Assembly (NCBI GenBank): GCA_017448455.1
Contig: JAFSLL010000175.1
Span: forward strand, 1-55,990
Reading direction: 5' to 3'
DNA: 55,990 nucleotides
DNA from: Oscillospiraceae bacterium
GTDB taxonomy: Bacteria > Bacillota > Clostridia > Oscillospirales > Oscillospiraceae
Shown: one piece after another, positions 38,781-47,356 of the stretch
Numbering within the stretch: position 1 is the first letter of the stretch
Layout of the letters: every line of letters starts with the position of its first letter
Notes under the pieces: generated by a model
What the model was told of the DNA's origin: nothing
What the model saw: only the letters and a program-made list of their open reading frames with translations
Databases searched by the model: none
Program-made: the position numbers and the translations under genes

Positions 38781-40088
38781 ATGGCGAGAAACACCGACAT
38801 CAATCTGCAGAAACAGGTGATCTATTCTGTCTATGTGCGCGCGCATACGGAGGAAGGAACCTTTCTTTCCCTGATTTCCGATCTGGATCGGATCCGGGCA
38901 TTGGGAACCGATATCATATGGCTGATGCCCATCCATCCCATCGGCGTCAAGAACCGCAAAGGCAGCCTCGGATGTCCGTACGCCAACCGGGATTACCGGT
39001 CGGTAAATCCGGAATACGGCACATTGGAGGATTTCCGTAAGCTGGTCGATGCGATTCATCAGCGGGGAATGAAGTGTATGATCGACGTGGTCTATAACCA
39101 TACCTCTCCCGATGCGGTGCTGCTGAAAGAGCATCCGGAGTTCTATTATCACGACGAGCAGGGAAATACCGGCAATAAAATCGGTGACTGGTCGGATGTC
39201 ATTGATCTGGATTACGGCGAACCCGGGCTTTGGGACTACCAGATTCAGACTCTTTGCCAGTGGGCCGGAATTGTCGACGGTTTCCGCTGTGATGTGGCAT
39301 CCTTTGTTCCGGTGCCGTTCTGGAATATGGCACGCAGCTTTGTGGAGCGTGTTCATCCGGGCTTTATCTGGCTGGCGGAGACCGTTCACCTGAGCTTTGG
39401 AAACTTTGCCCGGCGCGAGGGCTTTTTCTCGGCGCGCGATACGGAGGTATATGAAGCTTTCGATCTGGAATATGAGTATGATGTTCGCGAGAACTTTGAC
39501 CGCTATCTGAAAGGGGAGATCGTCCTCAGTCAGTATCTGGATCTGCTGAACTTCCAGGAGGCGGTGTACCCGGTGAATTACAACAAGATGCGTTTCCTGG
39601 AAAACCACGACCAGCCGCGGATCTGTGCCAATGTCCGGGAGGAGAGCGATCTGGACAATTATACCGCAATGCTTTTCTTCCTCAAGGGCACGACCCTGCT
39701 CTACGCGGGACAGGAATTCTCCTGCACTCACACACCGAGTCTGTTTGAGAAGGAAGTCTTTGAACGAAGCGGTCGGGATATCAGCGGGTATCTCCGGAAG
39801 CTGAGCGACCTGAAACACAGTGCGCTCGATGCCGATGACGGATTCTGTGCGGCGGCAGATGACAAAAATGATATCGCGCTTCTCCAGCGGCAGAACGAGA
39901 CAAGCAGGAAGATCGGCGTTTTCAGTCTGAAGTCAAAGAGTGCCGAGGTGGAAGTGGAGGCGCCGGACGGCATCTATGAAAACCTGATCGATTGCGGAAG
40001 CGTAAGGGTAAAAGATGGAAAGCTTCACTGTGACGGGAAACCGATTGTTTTTCGGTTTGAGAGGACAAACACACAGAAAAACTCTTGA
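38781..40088 (+). CDS. GH13 alpha-amylase-family glycosidase
   Basis: A 435-residue intracellular GH13 enzyme (no signal peptide), acting on alpha-glucans or oligosaccharides. The four conserved regions are present: DVVYNHTS (102-109), GFRCDVAS with nucleophile Asp171, WLAETVH with acid/base Glu200, and FLENHDQPR with Asp277. A small C-terminal beta domain ends the protein; it is shorter than typical amylases (usually 480 or more). GAAGGAG precedes ATG 38781. It is monocistronic between the aldolase and GntR genes. Confidence 0.88.
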   Translation: MARNTDINLQKQVIYSVYVRAHTEEGTFLSLISDLDRIRALGTDIIWLMPIHPIGVKNRKGSLGCPYANRDYRSVNPEYGTLEDFRKLVDAIHQRGMKCMIDVVYNHTSPDAVLLKEHPEFYYHDEQGNTGNKIGDWSDVIDLDYGEPGLWDYQIQTLCQWAGIVDGFRCDVASFVPVPFWNMARSFVERVHPGFIWLAETVHLSFGNFARREGFFSARDTEVYEAFDLEYEYDVRENFDRYLKGEIVLSQYLDLLNFQEAVYPVNYNKMRFLENHDQPRICANVREESDLDNYTAMLFFLKGTTLLYAGQEFSCTHTPSLFEKEVFERSGRDISGYLRKLSDLKHSALDADDGFCAAADDKNDIALLQRQNETSRKIGVFSLKSKSAEVEVEAPDGIYENLIDCGSVRVKDGKLHCDGKPIVFRFERTNTQKNS

Positions 40089-40139
40089 AACAACTGCCAG
40101 AATATGATAAAAATAATAAGGCATGTCTTACACTATGCG

Positions 40140-40162
40140 TATTCTGTCTTAACGACGGAATA
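40140..40162 (+). promoter_or_regulatory. Palindrome upstream of the GntR gene
   Basis: TATTCTGTC-TTAAC-GACGGAATA (40140-40148 and 40154-40162; one mismatch per arm) lies just before a TATAGT hexamer (40167-40172) and 35 bases upstream of the GntR start codon. This is the usual place and size of an FCD-GntR operator, suggesting autoregulation. Confidence 0.55.
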
Positions 40163-40196
40163 CGATTATAGTCTATGATCTTTTCGAGGTGTTGCA

Positions 40197-40982
40197 ATGG
40201 CTGAAAAATCACCCAGGACCAATCCTTTTTCCTGTCTTTCGTCTACCGTCGTTGAGGAGACACTGGTTCGCAATCCGTTTGAAAAAATCAGCGGAATTGT
40301 TGCAACGGAATTGGAAAGTGCTATCATTGCCGCAAAATTTCAACCAGGACAGCGGCTGAACATCTCACAGATTGCCGATGCCATGTGTGTCAGTCCCACA
40401 CCGGTATGGGAAGCAATTGAACGTCTGCAGGAGATCGGTCTGGTAGTTGCGGAACCGATTCCGAACAGCCGCAGAAATGTGTACCGAGTCTTTGAGATGA
40501 CCCCGGCTGAGATAGAGGATTTTTTCCTTACCAGGGCTGCCTTGGAAAGCCTGGCGGCACAGATTTGTGCGACAAAGACATGGAATGTGGATATGCCAAG
40601 ATTGAAGGAGTATGCGGTAAAGTTTCGGGAAGGACTATATGTTTTCGCAACAGATGAAAATGCGAAAAGCGATCCGGTGAATTTTTCTGAAGTAGACCGT
40701 ACCTTCCATACAATGCTGATCAAAGCGACACGAAACCACTTTCTGATAGAAAGCTATAACGCACTGGACAGAATCAGTTCATTCCTCTCCATTAAAACCT
40801 CATATTATATGGGTCTGCAACTGAACCGGGATGACGCGCTCACACTTGGAAATCAACATATGACGATCTACAATGCGATTGAAAACGGGTATGCGGAGCT
40901 GGCGAGGAATCTCATGATCTCTCATATAAAGTTTTGCGCGGAACATACCCTGCGAAATCTCAGTCTTGACTCTCGCGATTGA
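40197..40982 (+). CDS. GntR-family regulator (FCD type)
   Basis: A 261-residue transcription factor: winged helix-turn-helix (about 30-95, with GQRLNISQIADAMCVSPTPVWEAIERLQEIGLV) and a helical FCD ligand domain (about 105-250, with FFLTRAALESLAAQI, DRTFHTMLIKATRNHFL and LMISHIKFCAEHTL). FCD regulators usually sense organic acids. It is the first gene of the hydroxy/oxo-acid island but is followed by its own terminator, so it is a separate transcript that probably controls the genes after it. GAGGTG precedes ATG 40197. Confidence 0.92.
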   Translation: MAEKSPRTNPFSCLSSTVVEETLVRNPFEKISGIVATELESAIIAAKFQPGQRLNISQIADAMCVSPTPVWEAIERLQEIGLVVAEPIPNSRRNVYRVFEMTPAEIEDFFLTRAALESLAAQICATKTWNVDMPRLKEYAVKFREGLYVFATDENAKSDPVNFSEVDRTFHTMLIKATRNHFLIESYNALDRISSFLSIKTSYYMGLQLNRDDALTLGNQHMTIYNAIENGYAELARNLMISHIKFCAEHTLRNLSLDSRD

Positions 40983-40999
40983 ACGAGATTCATCTTTTT

Positions 41000-41042
41000 C
41001 TCCTGCTGAAGGGCGATGCTTTCAGCAGGAGCTTTTTATTTT
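41000..41042 (+). terminator. Terminator after the GntR gene
   Basis: CTCCTGCTGAA (41000-41010) and TTCAGCAGGAG (41021-41031) form an 11-bp stem followed by CTTTTTATTTT. Confidence 0.93.
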
Positions 41043-41311
41043 CCCACATGTTTTTGTGCATTTTTTACGAAAATGGTCAAAAAAATCTTTTAATATCCAA
41101 GCTTTTGGCAAAAAAATAACCGACAAAGAATCGTTAAGTATTTTTAAGCATGAGCATTCAAAGTGTAAAGAATTGTTTTTCAATCCTTATTATCACCGTA
41201 AGATAATTTTAAGTCATTTTTCGATTATTTGGTTTTGTCCTGATATATTTTAACAGTACAGAAGTTGTGGAAAAGCAACTCAAAAATCTATTTGATGAAG
41301 GGGGAATATTA
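41043..41311 (+). other. AT-rich intergenic region before the catabolic genes
   Basis: About 270 bases, clearly more AT-rich than the flanking genes, with many A/T runs and no credible gene. A TATATT hexamer (near 41241) about 70 bases before the reductase start is a possible -10 box, without a good -35. The region is where a GntR operator for the downstream operon would be expected, but I see no copy of the 40140-40162 palindrome. Confidence 0.4.
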
Positions 41312-42280
41312 TTGAAAATCGCAATGATTGGTTCAGGCGCTGCAGGAAGTGTTTTCGCATCTTATCTCCGCTTGGGAGGCGCAGACATGACCCTTGTGGA
41401 TCTCTACAAAGAACACATGGATAAAGTTGCAGCAGACGGCATGGATTTCACCATTGCCCCGGATCGGCATTTTCATGTAGACGGATTTAAAACAGCCTAC
41501 AACGCCGACAATATCGGCATTATGGATGCCGTTATCTTTATGACGAAAGTCACTCAGGTGGAGAGTGCGCTGGAGACAGCCAAACCATGCATTGGTCCCA
41601 ACACAGTTCTGGTGTCATTGATGAACGGTGTCGGCAATGAGGATTATCTGCTCAAGCATGCCGATGGAAAGCATGTGATTTACGGTTCCGGAACCTTGGG
41701 CACTTTTCTTCCCGAGCCGGGCAAATGCATCAGCTCTCCCGGTGTGGACGAAATCCAGATGAACTTCGGCCCCGTTGAGCATAGTGAATGGACCGATGCT
41801 GTCGGCGAACATATGCAAAAGTGCTTTACCGATGGCGGCTGCCCGGCTAAATACTGGGATGATGTGCGGCCGCCTGTATGGATCAAGGCTACTGTCAACT
41901 GCACTTTCAACCCGTTGTGCGCAATGATGCGTATGAAGACCAATGTTCTGGAAAACAGCGAATACGGTTGGGCGCTCATTGAGCAGATGACACGCGAGTG
42001 TGTAGCTGTTGCCAATGCGAAGGGTGTTCCTCTGGATGCAGATTGGCTGATCGGCGCCTACCATGCCAGCGAAGGCTCCGCGATCAACAACTATTACCCC
42101 TCTATGGCGCAGGATATGCTGTTCCACGAGCGTCAGACAGAGATTACCACGCTCAACGGAGTCATCTCTCGTTATGGCAAGGAGCTTGGAATCCCGACCC
42201 CGCTCAACGACATTATCTTCAACATGGTAAGTGCTACACAGCTTAACTATGGGAAGATGTACCCGGATGTAAAGGAATAA
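41312..42280 (+). CDS. Ketopantoate-reductase-family (ApbA/PanE-like) dehydrogenase
   Basis: A 322-residue NAD(P)-dependent 2-hydroxyacid dehydrogenase of the PanE superfamily. The Rossmann start is KIAMIGSGAAGSVFASYLRLGGADMTLVD; further motifs are TVLVSLMNGVGNEDYL, VWIKATVNCTFNPLCAM with the catalytic Lys, and EGSAINNYYPSMAQDMLFHERQTEI. TTG 41312 (GGGGGA upstream) is chosen since the paralogue at 50010-50960 begins with ATG at the same place. Its location with CoA-transferase and 2-oxoacid oxidoreductase genes suggests a catabolic hydroxy/oxo-acid substrate rather than pantothenate synthesis. Confidence 0.85.
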   Translation: MKIAMIGSGAAGSVFASYLRLGGADMTLVDLYKEHMDKVAADGMDFTIAPDRHFHVDGFKTAYNADNIGIMDAVIFMTKVTQVESALETAKPCIGPNTVLVSLMNGVGNEDYLLKHADGKHVIYGSGTLGTFLPEPGKCISSPGVDEIQMNFGPVEHSEWTDAVGEHMQKCFTDGGCPAKYWDDVRPPVWIKATVNCTFNPLCAMMRMKTNVLENSEYGWALIEQMTRECVAVANAKGVPLDADWLIGAYHASEGSAINNYYPSMAQDMLFHERQTEITTLNGVISRYGKELGIPTPLNDIIFNMVSATQLNYGKMYPDVKE

Positions 42281-42310
42281 TAGTAAAAAATCTCACCTGG
42301 GGGAGTTTTC

Positions 42311-43381
42311 ATGATCCTATCCTATGAACAGGAAATACGTCTTCTGACCTCACTGTTTCGTGCCGCCGGCTTATCCGCTGAAGACGCTGCATTGCTTGCA
42401 GAAGTTCCGACGCTCTCTGATTTTCTCGGAGTAGAATCACATGGGCTGTCCCGCGGAATTATGTATGTTGTAGGTCTTGCGAAGGGCTTTGCAAACGCAA
42501 AAGCGGAGTTCAAAATTCTTTCTGAAACAGACGCAACAATGAAGGTTGATGCCGATGATGGTGTCGGTGTCCTCTCAATGATCAAAACCTATGGTAAGCT
42601 GAGTGAGAAGGCAAAGAAGCAGGGGATTGCCATCGCGGAAGGTATTAACAGCTCCAACATTGGCTGTGGCTACTATTATGCGAAGAAGGCTGCGGAAGAC
42701 AATCTGATTCTTCTGGCTTGCGCAAACACAACACCTCTTCAGGCTCCCTTCGGTGGCGCGGATCCGATGATCGGCTCGAACCCGATCATCGCAGGTGTTC
42801 CTTCCGCCGGAGATTTCCCGGTTGTTCTTGACATGGCGACAACCCTCGTTGCTTTTGGAAAAATCCAGGCTGCCCAACGCAAGGGAACACCGATCCCAGA
42901 CTCCTGGTGCCTGGATAAGGAAGGCAGACCGACCACGGATCCGAATGCATATTATACAAATGTCCCATTCGGTTCATACAAAGGTTATGGGCTGGCGGTC
43001 TTTGTCGATATGTTTGCGGCTGTGCTCTCAGGTGCTGCTTATGGTACAAAGATTGGTTTTGCAACCCGAGGCGAGCTGGAAAAATCCGGATGGTCGATGA
43101 TTCTGGTGGATCCCTCGTTCTTCATGCCGATCGACGAGTTCAAAGAGCGAGTGAATGATTATGTCGGCATGATGAAGAACGCGCGCAAGGCAGAGGGGGT
43201 TGCAGAGATCTTTGTCCCCGGAGAAAAGGAATATCTCACATATTGCAAACGGATGGAAGAAGGCTTCTATGTAGAACCGACACTGGAAGCCACAGTCCTG
43301 GCCGTCGGCAAGAGCATCGGCCTGTTTAAAGAAGACCAGAGTCTGGAAGACTTTCTGAAGGAACAATCTACTGAAATCTGA
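42311..43381 (+). CDS. Ldh2/malate dehydrogenase-family oxidoreductase
   Basis: A 356-residue NAD(P)-dependent dehydrogenase of the LDH2/MDH2 family (malate, lactate, ureidoglycolate, sulfolactate dehydrogenases). Visible: LGVESHGLSRG at the N-terminus with the catalytic His, SSNIGCGYYYAKKAAE, GGADPMIGSNPIIAGVPS for cofactor binding, and PFGSYKGYGLAVFVDMFAAVLSGAAYG. It oxidises a 2-hydroxy acid to a 2-oxo acid. TGGGGGAG precedes ATG 42311, 30 bases after the PanE-like gene. Which acid is used is not readable. Confidence 0.88.
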   Translation: MILSYEQEIRLLTSLFRAAGLSAEDAALLAEVPTLSDFLGVESHGLSRGIMYVVGLAKGFANAKAEFKILSETDATMKVDADDGVGVLSMIKTYGKLSEKAKKQGIAIAEGINSSNIGCGYYYAKKAAEDNLILLACANTTPLQAPFGGADPMIGSNPIIAGVPSAGDFPVVLDMATTLVAFGKIQAAQRKGTPIPDSWCLDKEGRPTTDPNAYYTNVPFGSYKGYGLAVFVDMFAAVLSGAAYGTKIGFATRGELEKSGWSMILVDPSFFMPIDEFKERVNDYVGMMKNARKAEGVAEIFVPGEKEYLTYCKRMEEGFYVEPTLEATVLAVGKSIGLFKEDQSLEDFLKEQSTEI

Positions 43382-43408
43382 AACACAGTCAGACGGGAGA
43401 AATCAAAC

Positions 43409-44716
43409 ATGAATTGGCGTGAACAATACAAAGACCGGCTTCTCAGTCCGGCTGAAGCTGCGGCATACATTCGTTCCGGAGACGTGATCTGCTCATCTAT
43501 GGGATGTGGTATCCCTTATCTGTTCCTGGATGCTCTGGCGGACCGGATGAAAGAACTGGATCATGTGACGCTTCATGAGCTCACCATGTCAAAGCAGTCC
43601 AAACTCTTTCACCCCAAATACAACGGGCGCTTCCGCACGATTTCCGGGTTCTTCAATGCCTATGAACGCGGATATAAAAACGCAGGGATCGACATCAGCT
43701 TTCAGCCACTGCATCTCCACACCTTCCCGGATCTGCAGGCTGTATCGCCAAAGCCGACCGTGGTAGCGGTTGCCGGAACTCCGCCCGATGAAAATGGCAT
43801 GATCAGCTTCGGGCCCAATCCGATCCGCGCGGATATGGCCGACCGCGTCGACCGTTTCATTGTCCAGATCAACGAGAACCTCCCTTATATCAAAGGTGAT
43901 CAGGGCGTGATCCATGTCGACAAAGTGGACCTGTTGGTTGACGGTACAGAGGACGTGTTCTATCAGCCTGCTGTTCCGGTTACGGAAGTTGAGGAACAGA
44001 TCGGATCCCATATTGTGGATCTGGTGCCGGACGGCGCCTGCATCCAGCTGGGGATCGGCAGCGTAGGGGCTGCTGTGGGCAGCATGCTCAGAGACAAAAA
44101 GGATCTGGGCATTCACACGGAAATGTTTGTGGAGCCCATGATGGACCTGATCCGCTGTGGCGCGGTGAACAACTCCAGGAAGCCGATCTGCCCAGGTATT
44201 TCGATTTTCGGTTTTGCAGGCGGAAGCAAGGAGCTGTATGATTTTCTGGATCACAACGACGCGCTGGAAAGCCGCCCCTTTGATTTTGTGAATAACCCGA
44301 GGGTTGTTGCGCAGATCCCCAACTTTGTGTCCATCAATTCCGCGCTTCAGGTGGATCTGATGGGGCAGGTGTGCGCTGAGACGATGGGATTTTTGCAGTA
44401 CAGCGGAACAGGCGGTCAGGTGGACTTCGTACGTGGTGCCAACGCAAGCCCGGGCGGTAAATCCTTTATTGCGCTTTCATCCAGCCGCATTGACAAGAAG
44501 GGACAACGCCAGTCCAAGATTACGCTCTCTCTCCCGGTGGGCAGTGCGGTCACAACACCCCGTACAGATGTACACTATATCGTGACAGAGTACGGCGCAG
44601 TCAACCTGCGCGGTGCCTCGCTGGAGGAGCGGGCAAAAGGGCTGATTTCCATCGCACATCCGGATTTCCGGGACGAGCTGTCATTCCAGGCGAAACAGGC
44701 AGGCCTTATACTGTAA
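43409..44716 (+). CDS. Acetyl-CoA hydrolase/CoA-transferase family protein
   Basis: A 435-residue family I CoA-transferase of the 4-hydroxybutyrate/acetate CoA-transferase kind. Motifs: YLFLDALADR, VVAVAGTPPDENGMISFGPN, IQLGIGSVGAAVG, IHTEMFVEPMMDLI with the catalytic Glu expected in this segment, and SGTGGQVDFVRGANASPGGKSFIAL. It moves CoA between an acyl-CoA and a free acid. In this operon it could release the acyl-CoA made by the Kor complex, or activate the substrate. GACGGGAG precedes ATG 43409. Confidence 0.9.
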   Translation: MNWREQYKDRLLSPAEAAAYIRSGDVICSSMGCGIPYLFLDALADRMKELDHVTLHELTMSKQSKLFHPKYNGRFRTISGFFNAYERGYKNAGIDISFQPLHLHTFPDLQAVSPKPTVVAVAGTPPDENGMISFGPNPIRADMADRVDRFIVQINENLPYIKGDQGVIHVDKVDLLVDGTEDVFYQPAVPVTEVEEQIGSHIVDLVPDGACIQLGIGSVGAAVGSMLRDKKDLGIHTEMFVEPMMDLIRCGAVNNSRKPICPGISIFGFAGGSKELYDFLDHNDALESRPFDFVNNPRVVAQIPNFVSINSALQVDLMGQVCAETMGFLQYSGTGGQVDFVRGANASPGGKSFIALSSSRIDKKGQRQSKITLSLPVGSAVTTPRTDVHYIVTEYGAVNLRGASLEERAKGLISIAHPDFRDELSFQAKQAGLIL

Positions 44717-44742
44717 GATAAATAAAAAAGGAGGAGATTACT

Positions 44743-44961
44743 ATGGCATTAAAAGCGAAGGTGCTGAGTCAGTACTGCAAGAGCTGTGGCTACTGTGTCA
44801 ACTTCTGTCCAAAGAAAGCGCTGTCGTTCGGTAAGGAACGCAACGCGATCGGCGCTTTCTTCCCAGTGGTTGATCTGGAAAAATGCATCGGCTGCGGCAT
44901 ATGCGCGACCATGTGTCCGGATGCAGCTCTTGAATTGAGAGAGGAGGTAAACAATGGCTAA
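44743..44961 (+). CDS. korD: 2-oxoacid:ferredoxin oxidoreductase, ferredoxin subunit
   Basis: A 72-residue protein with two 4Fe-4S motifs: CKSCGYCVNFCP (12-23) and CIGCGICATMCP (about 48-59). It is the delta subunit that carries electrons from the thiamine subunits to free ferredoxin. AAGGAGGAG precedes ATG 44743; its end overlaps the alpha-subunit start by eight bases. Confidence 0.92.
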   Translation: MALKAKVLSQYCKSCGYCVNFCPKKALSFGKERNAIGAFFPVVDLEKCIGCGICATMCPDAALELREEVNNG

Positions 44962-46027
44962 ACAGTTGCTGAAGGGAAACTACGCCATCGCTGAGGCGGC
45001 GCTTCGTGCAGGCGTGCGTTTCTATGCCGGCTACCCCATTACCCCACAGAGTGAGATTCCCGAATACATAGCAGCTCATATTTGGGATCTTGGCGGTGCT
45101 TTTGTCCAGGGCGAAAGTGAAGTTGCCTCAATCAATATGGTTTACGGTGCAGCCTGCTCAGGCGTGCGTGCAATGACATCTTCATCCGGCCTGGGCATGA
45201 GTCTGAAGGCAGAGGGTATCTCTTACATTGCTGGTGCCATGCTGCCTGCACTCATTATGAATGTCAGCCGCGGCGGCCCAGGTCTGGGCTCCATCCAGCC
45301 GGCTCAGCAGGACTATCTGCAGGCTACCAAAGCGATGGGCCACGGCGGCTTCCGGAATATTGTTCTGGCACCGTACACGGTACAGGAAGCGGTGGACCTG
45401 ATTTACAACTATGCTTTCCAGCTGGCCGAACGCGACCGGAACCCGGTTGTGATGCTGCTTGACGGCTGCCTGGGTGTGGGCATGGAGGAAGTGGAGCTGC
45501 CCCCGTATAAAGAACTGCCCGAAAAGCGTCCCGACTGGGCGCTGGGCAATTTCGGCGAGAGTGGACCGCACAAGACCCGCATTATCTCCTCGATTTTCTC
45601 CGAGGATCTCAACGAAATGCTCAATAAGCGCGCCGCTGGCATCTACAAGTCCTGGGAGGCCAACGACGTTCAGGTTGAGGAGTATATGGTCGAAGATGCA
45701 GAATATGTGATCGTAGCTTATGGCATGACGGCGCGTATCGCGAAGTATTGCATCGGTGTCCTGCGCTCAGAGGGCGTGAAGATCGGTCTGATTCGTCCGA
45801 TTACGCTGTTCCCGTTCCCGAAGGCATCCTTCAACAAGCTGGATTACAACCAGGTGAAAGCCATCATCGATCTCGAGATGGCAATCCCGGCACAGATGGT
45901 TGACGACATCCAGCTGCAGGTAAAAGAGCGCGTGCCCATCCTGACCTTCGGACGTTCCGGCGGTAACACCATGAAGAACGAAGAGACGCTGGATGCGGTG
46001 AGAAAACTCATAGGAGGTGTCAAGTAA
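44954..46027 (+). CDS. korA: 2-oxoacid:ferredoxin oxidoreductase, alpha subunit (KorA/VorB-like)
   Basis: A 357-residue subunit with the pyrimidine-binding and transketolase C-terminal-like domains: GNYAIAEAALRAGVRFYAGYPITPQSEIPEY, QGESEVASINMVYGAACSGVRAMTSSSGLGMSLKAEG, NVSRGGPGLGSIQPAQQDYLQATKAMGHGG. Oxidises a 2-oxo acid with CoA to an acyl-CoA and CO2, reducing ferredoxin. It resembles VorB (branched-chain 2-oxoacid) as well as KorA, so the substrate is undecided. It overlaps both neighbours (korD by 8 bases, korB by one). Confidence 0.92.
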   Translation: MAKQLLKGNYAIAEAALRAGVRFYAGYPITPQSEIPEYIAAHIWDLGGAFVQGESEVASINMVYGAACSGVRAMTSSSGLGMSLKAEGISYIAGAMLPALIMNVSRGGPGLGSIQPAQQDYLQATKAMGHGGFRNIVLAPYTVQEAVDLIYNYAFQLAERDRNPVVMLLDGCLGVGMEEVELPPYKELPEKRPDWALGNFGESGPHKTRIISSIFSEDLNEMLNKRAAGIYKSWEANDVQVEEYMVEDAEYVIVAYGMTARIAKYCIGVLRSEGVKIGLIRPITLFPFPKASFNKLDYNQVKAIIDLEMAIPAQMVDDIQLQVKERVPILTFGRSGGNTMKNEETLDAVRKLIGGVK

Positions 46028-46773
46028 TGGCTAAGGAAATTATCCGTCCGACCTGCCTTCAGGCCAGACCCAATACCTTCTGCCCCGGCTGCATGCATTC
46101 CATGGCCATTAAGTTGGTTGCACAGTGTCTGGAGGAGCTGGAGATTGCCGACAAGAGCATTTTGGTATGCGCTGTCGGATGCGGCACCATGGCGATGAAT
46201 GCCTTTGATGTGGATATGGTCAGCGCGGCTCATGGGCGCGCCCCGGCTGTCGCCACCGGCATTAAACGCACACAGCCCGATACCTTCGTGTTCACCTATC
46301 AGGGTGACGGTGACCTGGCAGCTATCGGTCTGAGCGAGATTATGTACGCTGCCAACCGTGGCGAGAAGATTTCGACCGTGTTTGTCAACAACTCGACTTA
46401 CGGTATGACTGGCGGTCAGTTGGCTCCGACAACCCTGGTCGGACAGAAATCCACCACTACACCTTTGGGACGCGATCCCGAGCGTGATGGCTATCCCGTC
46501 GACATGTGCAAACTGCTCAGCCAGCTGCAGGCTCCGTCCTACATTGCCCGCTGTGCGCTGAACAGTCCGGCCAACATCCGCAAGGCCAAGGAAGCGATCA
46601 AAAAGGCATTCCAGTATCAGCTTGAGGGCAAGCCCTTCGCCTTTGTAGAGCTGCTGTCCAACTGTGTAACCAACTGGAACATGGCACCGATGGATTCGCT
46701 CAAGCATATCGAGACCGTGACCAGCCAGGTCTTCCCACTCGGTGTGTTCCGCGACGTCAATGAGGGGGTATGA
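46027..46773 (+). CDS. korB: 2-oxoacid:ferredoxin oxidoreductase, beta subunit
   Basis: A 248-residue thiamine-pyrophosphate-binding subunit: NTFCPGCMHSMAIK near the start, GCGTMAMNAFDVD, the TPP motif YQGDGDLAAIGLSEIMYAANRGE ending in VFVNNSTYGMTGGQLAPTT. It supplies the catalytic cofactor site of the Kor complex. Starts with a one-base TAATG overlap with the alpha subunit gene and ends five bases before the gamma subunit. Confidence 0.93.
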   Translation: MAKEIIRPTCLQARPNTFCPGCMHSMAIKLVAQCLEELEIADKSILVCAVGCGTMAMNAFDVDMVSAAHGRAPAVATGIKRTQPDTFVFTYQGDGDLAAIGLSEIMYAANRGEKISTVFVNNSTYGMTGGQLAPTTLVGQKSTTTPLGRDPERDGYPVDMCKLLSQLQAPSYIARCALNSPANIRKAKEAIKKAFQYQLEGKPFAFVELLSNCVTNWNMAPMDSLKHIETVTSQVFPLGVFRDVNEGV

Positions 46774-46777
46774 GACG

Positions 46778-47323
46778 ATGAGTAAAACCTTTGTATTCAC
46801 CGGTTCCGGCGGTCAGGGCATCATGAGTATGGGCACCATGCTCGCGCAGGCGGCCTTTGAGAGCGGACGGCATGCGATTTACATGCCCAGCTATGGCGCC
46901 GAGCAGCGAGGCGGCAGCGCCAAGTGCATCGTGATCATTGATGAGAACGAAATGCCCTGCCCCATGTTTGAATACTGCGAAACCATGGTGGCGATGAGCA
47001 ACCTGGGTTACAACAAGTTCCAGTACCAGCTCAAGCCCGGCGGCGTTCTTCTTTATGACAACACGGTCATCACCCAGGAGATTGAACGCGATGACGTCAT
47101 CAAGGTTCCGGTTCCCGCAGGCGACCTGGCTTTGGAAATTGGCTCGCCCAGAGTGGCAAACGTCATTGCGGACGGCGTGCTCGTCGGCATGACGGGTATC
47201 GTGACGCCTGAAGAGTTTATTGCCAGCCTAGACAAGAAGTTCGCCTCCAAAGGTCAGAATGTTCGCGACCTCAACCGCAAGGCGTTTGAGCGCGGTCTGA
47301 AACTCGCGGAACAGTACAAATAA
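46778..47323 (+). CDS. korC: 2-oxoacid:ferredoxin oxidoreductase, gamma subunit
   Basis: A 181-residue gamma subunit: FVFTGSGGQGIMSMGTMLAQAAFESG at the start, YMPSYGAEQRGGSAKCIVIIDENEMPCP, then VANVIADGVLVGMTGIVTPEEF. ATG 46778 is preceded by GAGGGGG; the in-frame ATG at 46742 lies inside korB and lacks support. The four subunit genes are in the order delta-alpha-beta-gamma. Confidence 0.92.
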   Translation: MSKTFVFTGSGGQGIMSMGTMLAQAAFESGRHAIYMPSYGAEQRGGSAKCIVIIDENEMPCPMFEYCETMVAMSNLGYNKFQYQLKPGGVLLYDNTVITQEIERDDVIKVPVPAGDLALEIGSPRVANVIADGVLVGMTGIVTPEEFIASLDKKFASKGQNVRDLNRKAFERGLKLAEQYK

Positions 47324-47356
47324 AAAAGAAGACAAAGAGAAAAGGAGTTTAAAAGT